A program made the position numbers and the translations under genes. From Bilophila wadsworthia ATCC 49260 (GTDB lineage: Bacteria; Desulfobacterota; Desulfovibrionia; Desulfovibrionales; Desulfovibrionaceae): a DNA stretch of 19,527 bases. Where the stretch lies: positions 1 to 19,527 of the forward strand of contig NZ_JNJP01000068.1 of the NCBI RefSeq assembly GCF_000701705.1, in the 5' to 3' direction. How positions within the stretch are numbered: position 1 is the first letter of the stretch; every line of letters starts with the position of its first letter. The notes under the pieces are model-generated. The model saw nothing but the letters and a program-made list of their open reading frames with translations. It was not told the DNA's origin and ran no database searches. Below, piece after piece: positions 14,338-19,527 of the stretch.

Positions 14338-16917
14338 CTACCTCTTCTTGCGCACGGGCAGTTCCCGCCTTCTCACGCCGTCCACAAGATACAGGGCGTT
14401 GACGATGGCGGGCGCGGTGGGAATGCAGGCGATTTCCCCGATGCCCTTGGCCCCGCACGGCCCCTCGGGATCGGGGACTTCCACGGCGATGACCTCTATT
14501 TCCGGCACGTCCACCGAGCGGAGAAGTCCGCAGGCGTTGAGCTTGCCGGAGGTCAGATAGCCGCCCTTGACCGGGATGCTTTCGGTCAGCGCATAGCCCA
14601 TGCCCATGACCACGCCGCCCTGTACCTGCCCTTCGTAGAGCGGGCGGTTGACGACGCGGCCCGAGTCGTGCGCGGCGATGATCTTTTCGATCCCGCTTTC
14701 CTCGTCCATGAATACCACATGCGTGGCAAAGCTGTAGGAAACGTGGTTGCGGATTTCACCCGGCGCGCCCTGCCCGGAAGTCTGTCCCGCCGAGTCGTAG
14801 TGCCCCTTGTAGAAACGGCCCACGAGACGGTCGAGCCGTCCGCCGTACTTGTTCAGATCGCCGCGAAGCTGCCGGGCGGCGTTGACCACGGCGTGACCGA
14901 GCTGGAACGTGCCCCGGCTGGCGGTGGTGCTGCCCGCAAAGGCCCCGTATTCGGTGGACGCGGTAATGTCGATGGCAACATCAGGGCCGAGTTCCGCCAC
15001 CTCGCACAGCATCTGCCGGGCTACCGTGTTGATGCCCTGTCCCATCTCCGTCCAGCCATGATGCAGGACAAGCCGCGCGCCCGCCGGTTGTTCCGGAGCC
15101 GGGTGTACTTCAAGGTAACAATCGCAGGGTTCGGGGATGCCGTTGCCGATGCCGGAATTCTTGATGGCACAGGCGATGCCCGCCCGGGGGTGGCTGCGGA
15201 AGGCGTCGCGTACCGCGAGCAGGGTTTCGCGCAGGGCCGTGCCTTCGCCGAGCACCTGCCCGGTGGTGACCATGCGGCCCGGGGCCACGGCGTTGTCATA
15301 GCGGAATTGCCAGCGGTCGAAGCCCCCCTTTTCGCACAGCTCGTCGATGAGGCATTCCATAGCGAAATTCGACTGGTTGACCCCGAACCCCCGGAACGCG
15401 CCCGCCGGAAGGTTATTCGTGAATACCGCCTTCACATGCACGTCCACGGAGGGGATGTGGTAGGCGCTGGTGGCATGGGTGCCGGTACGGGTGACGACCG
15501 GGCCGCCCGCCGAGGCGTACGCGCCGGTATCCGCGATGATGCGGACCTTGGCGGCCTGCAGGATTCCCTTTTCGTCGCAGCCGATGACGTAATGGAGCTT
15601 CATGCCGTGGCGCTTGGGGTGCATACGGATGGATTCGGGCCGGGAGAGCCGGACCTTGACCGGACGCCCAAGCAGATACGCGGCGAGCGCGGCATGGGGC
15701 TGGCAGGTGAAGTCCTCCTTGCCGCCGAATGCGCCGCCGGAGTCGGCCAGCGTAACCGTGACCTTGGGCGTGGGGACATGGAGCAGGGCGGCTATGTCGG
15801 TCTTGTCGTGCCAGATACCTTGCGACTGGACATAGAGGCGTACCCCGCCCGCTTCGGGAACGGCCAGCGTCGCTTCGGGCTCGATGAAGGCGTGCTCGAC
15901 CGCCTGGGTCCGATACGTGGCCTCGGCGGTGAAGGCGCAGCGGGCCAATGCCTCGTCCACGGGCTCACCGCGCCGGATGGTCTTGTCGAGCAGGATATTG
16001 CCGTTTTCGTGGATATGGATGGGCGAGGTTTCCGCCTCCTCCATGTCGAGGAGCGGCGTCAGAACCTCATAATCGACCTTGACGCAGGCCGCCGCAGCAC
16101 GGGCTTCGGCCTCGGTTTCCGCGACCACGCAGGCCAACGCGTCGCCGATGTAACGGGTGACTTCGCCAACCTTGATATAGACGGGCCAGTCCTTGGCGTA
16201 AAGGCCGAGCACACGCTCGCCGGGGATGTCGTCGGCGGTCAGGATGCGGACGACGCCGGGCATGTCCGCCGCTTCATCCGTATGGATGGCAAGCACGCGG
16301 GCCCGGGGATGCTCGCTGAAGACGATGGCTCCGTGCGCCATGCCGGGCGCGTCAATGTCGTTGACGAAGGGGCGGGTTCCGACAGCCCGTTCGTAGCCGC
16401 CATACTTGGGCCAGCCCGATCCGAGGCGCGGGTTGTCGTCGGGTTCGGGAATGTTCCCTTCCGGTAATAATGTTGCGGCATCGAGGATGGCGTCCACAAG
16501 CTTGACGTAGCCGGTACAGCGGCACAGATGCGGGCGGACGGCCTTGACGACTTCTTCCCGGGTGGGGTTTGGATTGGTTTGCAGGAGTACCTTGGCCCGC
16601 ATGAGGAAACCGGGAGTACAGAAACCGCACTGCACGGCTCCCCGGTTGACGAACGCCATGCCGAGCGTCCGCCTGAGCGTTTCCGGCAGGCCTTCGAGTG
16701 TGACAACGTCGCCGTCGGTTACCTTGCTCATGGGGGTGGAGCAGGCGAGGCACGCCTTGCCGTTCAGTTCCACAAGGCAGGCTCCGCAGGCCGCCTGACC
16801 GGAGCAGCCGTCCTTGGCCGCCGTGAGGTGGCGGTCATTGCGGAGATAGGAAAGGAGCGAAACGGCTGGATCGCCGTCATACGTCGTGGCCTGCCCGTTG
16901 AGTCTGAACGCGATCAT
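14338..16917 (-). CDS. xdh: Selenium-dependent xanthine dehydrogenase, fused 2Fe-2S and molybdenum-binding protein
   Basis: 859 residues joining in one chain what XdhC and XdhA do separately, with no FAD domain. The N-terminal cluster site is C38-x5-C44-x2-C47 plus C56/C59 (CSGQAACGAC), one residue wider than the usual C-x4-C. The second site is C97-x2-C100 (VQCGFCTPG) and C132-x-C134 (LCRCTGY). The Mo domain has GGAFGGKEDF (394-403), GAFRGFGVNQ (506-515), TEMGQGINT (623-631) and GAKGIGEIACIPTAPA (822-837), with Glu828 as probable catalytic base. Length and architecture fit the family named selenium-dependent xanthine dehydrogenase. The ATG at 16917 has an AGGAG site; a start seven codons earlier is less likely. 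It heads the ssnA-hyuA-ygfK unit, and YgfK is a candidate electron partner because no FAD subunit adjoins. E. coli XdhD occupies a similar cluster position, but as I recall it lacks several of these cysteines. Confidence 0.93.
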   Translation of the reverse strand: MIAFRLNGQATTYDGDPAVSLLSYLRNDRHLTAAKDGCSGQAACGACLVELNGKACLACSTPMSKVTDGDVVTLEGLPETLRRTLGMAFVNRGAVQCGFCTPGFLMRAKVLLQTNPNPTREEVVKAVRPHLCRCTGYVKLVDAILDAATLLPEGNIPEPDDNPRLGSGWPKYGGYERAVGTRPFVNDIDAPGMAHGAIVFSEHPRARVLAIHTDEAADMPGVVRILTADDIPGERVLGLYAKDWPVYIKVGEVTRYIGDALACVVAETEAEARAAAACVKVDYEVLTPLLDMEEAETSPIHIHENGNILLDKTIRRGEPVDEALARCAFTAEATYRTQAVEHAFIEPEATLAVPEAGGVRLYVQSQGIWHDKTDIAALLHVPTPKVTVTLADSGGAFGGKEDFTCQPHAALAAYLLGRPVKVRLSRPESIRMHPKRHGMKLHYVIGCDEKGILQAAKVRIIADTGAYASAGGPVVTRTGTHATSAYHIPSVDVHVKAVFTNNLPAGAFRGFGVNQSNFAMECLIDELCEKGGFDRWQFRYDNAVAPGRMVTTGQVLGEGTALRETLLAVRDAFRSHPRAGIACAIKNSGIGNGIPEPCDCYLEVHPAPEQPAGARLVLHHGWTEMGQGINTVARQMLCEVAELGPDVAIDITASTEYGAFAGSTTASRGTFQLGHAVVNAARQLRGDLNKYGGRLDRLVGRFYKGHYDSAGQTSGQGAPGEIRNHVSYSFATHVVFMDEESGIEKIIAAHDSGRVVNRPLYEGQVQGGVVMGMGYALTESIPVKGGYLTSGKLNACGLLRSVDVPEIEVIAVEVPDPEGPCGAKGIGEIACIPTAPAIVNALYLVDGVRRRELPVRKKR

Positions 16918-16947
16918 GGCATCTCTCCTGCAAGGCACTGGATTGTG

Positions 16948-17030
16948 CGGGGGGGGGAACCTTCTGAAGAACGCTTCCCTTCCCGCGCCCCCTCCACTCC
17001 AAAAGCTTTTGACTGGCGGGGAGGAGACAC
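16948..17030 (+). repeat. Dispersed palindromic repeat, copy B
   Basis: A degraded stem-loop (about 16948-16985, G-run arm then CCTTCTGAAGAACG and a C-rich arm) is followed by CCCCTCCACTCCAAAAGCTTTTGACTGG-like sequence. The tail is GACTGGCGGGGAGGAGACAC (17011-17030), which matches copy A's 20-base tail at 19 of 20 positions. AAAAGCTTTT (17001-17010) is a small palindrome. It lies 30 bp upstream of the fused xanthine dehydrogenase start codon, a position similar to that of copy A before xdhB. Confidence 0.6.
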
Positions 17031-17056
17031 ATCGGGAGTTTTCTTTCTACTTATGG

Positions 17057-17084
17057 TTTATACGGCTTTGTCCGCACTCCGCAA
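17057..17084 (-). promoter_or_regulatory. Sigma70-like promoter candidate for the xdh-ssnA-hyuA-ygfK unit
   Basis: On the minus strand TTGCGG (17079-17084) and TATAAA (17057-17062, five of six positions) are 16 bp apart, about 140 bp upstream of the fused xanthine dehydrogenase ATG. The long leader would include repeat copy B. The rest of the 366-bp gap 16918-17283 consists of copies B and C plus this AT-richer centre, which also has GTGACGCCGTGAC (a GTGAC direct repeat) at 17108-17120. I see no coding frame there. Confidence 0.4.
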
Positions 17085-17178
17085 AGTGAAACTTTTCAGG
17101 GGCGGGTTGTGACGCCGTGACAGCTTGTTCATTGTTCTTTCCACGTTCCTTTCCATACAACGGAACTCCCGTTCGCGG

Positions 17179-17267
17179 CCTCCCTGCCAGTCAAAGTTTT
17201 GCGGGAGGGGAGCGAGCCGCTCTGGCAGGTCCGGGGGAGGGGCTTTTTCAAGAAGTTCCCTCTCCCG
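17179..17267 (-). repeat. Dispersed palindromic repeat, copy C, acting as terminator of the ygeW unit
   Basis: Read on the minus strand this has the same module order as copy A: an imperfect stem-loop (arms about 17232-17249 and 17250-17267), CCGGACC, CCCCTCCCGCAAAA (17197-17210, identical to copy A at 4310-4323) and GACTGGCAGGGAGG (17179-17192). It begins 16 nt after the ygeW stop codon (17284-17286), so the hairpin end probably terminates that transcript. It is inverted relative to copy B, about 150 bp away. Confidence 0.6.
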
Positions 17268-17283
17268 TGCCTTCATTCTTCCC

Positions 17284-18480
17284 TTACAAGCAACGCTGAC
17301 CGCCCTTTTCGAGCAGATCGAGGAGCAGATCCGCAGGGTTGCGCTTGCGGGCGAGGGTGATCATCGCGGCGATGATATAGGGCTTGTAGCTGGCTTCCTT
17401 GTACAGCGGCACGCGGTAGCGGTCGAACACGCTGGCGGCTACTTCACCCTCGGCGCAGGATACGCCGGAAATATCGGCGGGCAGGCAGTGCATGTACAGC
17501 GCTTCGCCATTGCGGGTGGAGGCCATCAGCGCCTCAGTGCACTCCCAATCCTTATGGTTGGCGTTCTGGGCCAGCAGTTCCTTTTCGAGCTTCTTGATGC
17601 CGTCCATGTCGCCCGCGCCGTAGAGATCGGTACGCTGCTGCATGGCCGCGAAGGGCGCCCAGCTCTTGGGGTACACGATGTCCGCGCCTGCGAAGGCTTC
17701 GGCCATGTCGTTCGTCCTCGCAAACGAACCGCCGGTTGCGGCGGCGTTGCGGCGGGCCACCTCCTCGACGCCGCCCATGACTTCATAGCCTTCGGGATGC
17801 GCCAGCACGACGTCCATGCCGAAACGGGTCATCAGGCCGATGACGCCCTGCGGCACGGAGAGGGGTTTGCCGTAGGAGGGCGAATAGGCCCAGCTCATGG
17901 CGATCTTCTTGCCCTTGAGCTTTTCCACTCCTCCGAAATGGTTGATGATGTGCAGCATGTCAGCCATGCACTGGGTGGGGTGGTCGATGTCGCACTGGAG
18001 GTTGACCAGCGTGGGCCGCTGTTCCAGCACGCCATCGCGGTAGCCTTCCTGCACCGCTTCGGAAACCGTGTGCATGTAGGCGTTGCCCTTGCCGATGTAC
18101 ATGTCGTCGCGTATGCCGATGACGTCGGCCATGAAGGAAATCATGTTCGCGGTTTCGCGCACGGTTTCGCCGTGGGCAATCTGCGATTTGCCTTCGTCGA
18201 GATCCTGCACTTCAAGGCCGAGCAGGTTGCAGGCGCTGGCGAAGCTGAACCGGGTACGCGTGGAGTTGTCGCGGAACAGGGAGATGCCGAGCCCGGAATC
18301 GAACATCCGGCAAGAGATGTTGGCTTCCCGCAGGCCGCGCAGGATTTCCGCCACAAGGAAGGTCGCGGCGATTTCGTCGTCGGTCTTCTCCCACGTCAGG
18401 AAGAAGTCGTTCATGTACATGCGGCGGTAATCGCGCTTGGCGAGGTTGCTGATCAGTTTGCGGATGCGGATCTTGTCCAT
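17284..18480 (-). CDS. ygeW: YgeW-type carbamoyltransferase (knotted aspartate/ornithine carbamoyltransferase superfamily)
   Basis: A 398-residue carbamoyltransferase equivalent to E. coli YgeW (about 396). The carbamoyl phosphate-binding signature is S73-T-R-T-R77 (DNSTRTR). DHPTQCMAD (166-174) supplies the second phosphate-site motif, and MHCLPADI (330-337) is the HCLP motif of the ornithine-carbamoyltransferase-like group. EGKSQIAHGETVRETANM (96-113) and MSWAYSPSYGKPLSVPQG are family-specific. In purine clusters it is thought to work in reverse, releasing a carbamoyl group from a ureido intermediate by phosphorolysis to give carbamoyl phosphate. It lies 12 bp after the carbamate kinase gene with a CAGGAG site in the gap, so the two are co-expressed and carbamoyl phosphate could pass directly to ATP synthesis. 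The natural substrate is not established from the sequence. The ATG at 18480 matches the family N-terminus. Confidence 0.95.
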   Translation of the reverse strand: MDKIRIRKLISNLAKRDYRRMYMNDFFLTWEKTDDEIAATFLVAEILRGLREANISCRMFDSGLGISLFRDNSTRTRFSFASACNLLGLEVQDLDEGKSQIAHGETVRETANMISFMADVIGIRDDMYIGKGNAYMHTVSEAVQEGYRDGVLEQRPTLVNLQCDIDHPTQCMADMLHIINHFGGVEKLKGKKIAMSWAYSPSYGKPLSVPQGVIGLMTRFGMDVVLAHPEGYEVMGGVEEVARRNAAATGGSFARTNDMAEAFAGADIVYPKSWAPFAAMQQRTDLYGAGDMDGIKKLEKELLAQNANHKDWECTEALMASTRNGEALYMHCLPADISGVSCAEGEVAASVFDRYRVPLYKEASYKPYIIAAMITLARKRNPADLLLDLLEKGGQRCL

Positions 18481-18492
18481 GAGGTACTCCTG

Positions 18493-19455
18493 TTACTCTT
18501 TGGTAATATGTGTGCCCGCTCCCTTCGTGAGCGCGGCGTTGAGATATTCGGGACTGGTGATGACGACTTCCGAGCCGCCGTTGCGGATGAAGTCCACGGC
18601 GGCCTTGATTTTGGGGCCCATGCTTCCGGCGGGGAAGTGCCCCTCGGCGAGATAGCGTTCCATTTCGGAGACGGGGACGTTGTGCAGCGGGCGCTGCATA
18701 GGGGTTCCATAGTTGAGCGCGACGCTTTCGACGCCCGTGGAGATGGCGAGCATGTCCGCGCCGAGCTGCGTCGCCAGCAGGGACGAGGCGAGATCCTTGT
18801 CTATGACCGCGTCCACCCCGAAGAGCCCTTCGGGCATACGGACCACCGGGATGCCCCCACCGCCCACGGCGACGACGTTGAACCCGGAGTCGAGCAGGTT
18901 CTTTATGGCGTCCAGTTCAATGATTTCGCAAGGCTTGGGCGAAGGGACCACGCGCCGCCAGCCGCGGTTGGCGTCCGGCTTGAGTATCCAGTCGGGATGC
19001 TGTTGGTGCAGCTCCGCGAGCTGATCCTCGGCGTAGAATTCGCCCACGAACTTGTCTGGATCGCTGAAACCGGGATCGGCGATGTCCACGCGGACCTGTG
19101 TGACCAGCGAAACCGTCCGTCCCGTCTTGTCCGTAAGGCCGCGCCGCTTGAGCACGTTGTCGAGCGATTGCTGGATCTGGTAGCCGATGGCGCCTTGCGT
19201 GTCCGCGACGCAGCTTACCAGCGGGACGATGTGCATCCCCGCGACCGCGCGGGCGATTTCCGAGCGCAGCATGATGAAGCCCACCTGCGGACCGTTGCCG
19301 TGGGTAATCAGCACCTGCCAGCCCTGTTGGATGACGTCGGCGATGTGTTCCATCGTCTCGCACAGCGCGAGGTACTGGTCTTCGACGCTTTGCTTGTCGC
19401 GGTGCTTGATGAGGGAGTTGCCCCCAATGGCGATGACCGCAAGTTTCCGGCTCAT
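18493..19455 (-). CDS. arcC: Carbamate kinase
   Basis: A 320-residue carbamate kinase of the amino acid kinase superfamily; E. coli paralogues such as YqeA are about 310. It transfers phosphate from carbamoyl phosphate to ADP, yielding ATP, CO2 and ammonia. Motifs are IAIGGNSLI (8-16), LITHGNGPQVG (49-59), VADTQGAIGYQ (83-93), AVGGGGIPVVR (196-206), VIDKDLASSLLA (217-228), FPAGSMGPKI (274-283) and VVITSPE (297-303). The ATG at 19455 has an AGGAG site. It is the most upstream gene seen and is followed by ygeW after 12 bp. Its pairing with a carbamoyltransferase rather than arginine deiminase genes points to purine- or ureide-derived carbamoyl phosphate. By position and partner it corresponds to YqeA of E. 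coli; arcC is the general symbol. Confidence 0.95.
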   Translation of the reverse strand: MSRKLAVIAIGGNSLIKHRDKQSVEDQYLALCETMEHIADVIQQGWQVLITHGNGPQVGFIMLRSEIARAVAGMHIVPLVSCVADTQGAIGYQIQQSLDNVLKRRGLTDKTGRTVSLVTQVRVDIADPGFSDPDKFVGEFYAEDQLAELHQQHPDWILKPDANRGWRRVVPSPKPCEIIELDAIKNLLDSGFNVVAVGGGGIPVVRMPEGLFGVDAVIDKDLASSLLATQLGADMLAISTGVESVALNYGTPMQRPLHNVPVSEMERYLAEGHFPAGSMGPKIKAAVDFIRNGGSEVVITSPEYLNAALTKGAGTHITKE

Positions 19456-19496
19456 GGCGTGGCTCCTGATGAGGAAGGGGAAAGCGGGGGAGGGGA

Positions 19497-19527
19497 GAAG
19501 GAACCCTTCTGGAGAAGGGCTTCCTTC
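19497..19527. terminator. Stem-loop at the window edge upstream of carbamate kinase
   Basis: GAAGGAACCCTTCT (19497-19510) pairs with AGAAGGGCTTCCTTC (19513-19527) with a single bulged C and a 2-nt centre. It is of the same type as the stems after the genes at 55 and 1381, so it may terminate a gene beyond the right edge or be another partial repeat copy. Its presence about 40 bp before the carbamate kinase ATG suggests that arcC-ygeW is a separate or partly separate unit. Confidence 0.5.

Noticed and set aside
14668..16467. Plus-strand open frame of 599 codons opposite the fused xanthine dehydrogenase
   Set aside because: It is a shadow of the real gene: GC-rich third positions suppress stop codons in this frame.
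14338..16917. Selenocysteine insertion in the xanthine dehydrogenases
   Set aside because: No in-frame TGA interrupts either Mo protein. In this family selenium is described as a labile ligand on the cofactor, not as selenocysteine.
16918..17283. Small plus-strand frames in the gap as possible short genes
   Set aside because: They start within or run through repeat copies B and C, lack ribosome sites and resemble no known protein.

Overview
The window is GC-rich bacterial DNA with twelve genes, all on the minus strand, so transcription runs from high to low coordinates. It encodes an anaerobic purine (xanthine/urate-type) catabolism island built around molybdenum hydroxylases of the kind called selenium-dependent. 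Most products align along their length with the Escherichia coli xdhABC set and the ygeW-hyuA-yqeA-yqeB-ygfK-ssnA cluster, but the gene order differs. The strong G+C-rich stem-loops after genes (cores such as GGGGAAACCTTTCT/AGAAAGGTTTCCCC) resemble those I know from Desulfovibrio-type genomes. I therefore suspect a Desulfovibrionaceae-like anaerobe; this is an inference from style, as no marker gene is present.

Layout in transcription order, right to left. (1) 19455-17284: carbamate kinase and the YgeW-type carbamoyltransferase, 12 bp apart. (2) A 366-bp gap with two inverted copies of a dispersed repeat and a candidate promoter. (3) 16917-8167: a fused 2Fe-2S/Mo-binding xanthine dehydrogenase, the amidohydrolase SsnA, the hydantoinase-type HyuA and the multidomain flavo-iron-sulfur protein YgfK, closed by a 16-bp perfect stem terminator. 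(4) An AT-richer 312-bp gap with a good promoter candidate. (5) 7854-2819: YqeB maturation factor, then XdhA, XdhB and XdhC. A 353-bp gap containing two stem-loop elements separates xdhA from xdhB. (6) 2706-1381: an AzgA/PbuG-type NCS2 purine permease, preceded by a leader with two mutually exclusive pairings. (7) 1044-55: an XdhC/CoxI-family cofactor-insertion protein.

Proposed joint role (inference from families): the permease imports purines. The two Mo-hydroxylases interconvert hypoxanthine, xanthine and urate, or related purines. YgfK, a domain-shuffled relative of dihydropyrimidine dehydrogenase, is a candidate for reducing the ring. SsnA and HyuA hydrolyse ring amide or amidine bonds. 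YgeW releases a carbamoyl group as carbamoyl phosphate, and carbamate kinase makes ATP from it. YqeB and the XdhC/CoxI protein mature the Mo enzymes. The usual partners ygeX, ygeY, ygfM and a ygfJ/mocA-type cytidylyltransferase are not in this window, nor is any transcription regulator, tRNA, rRNA, CRISPR array or transposase that I can see.
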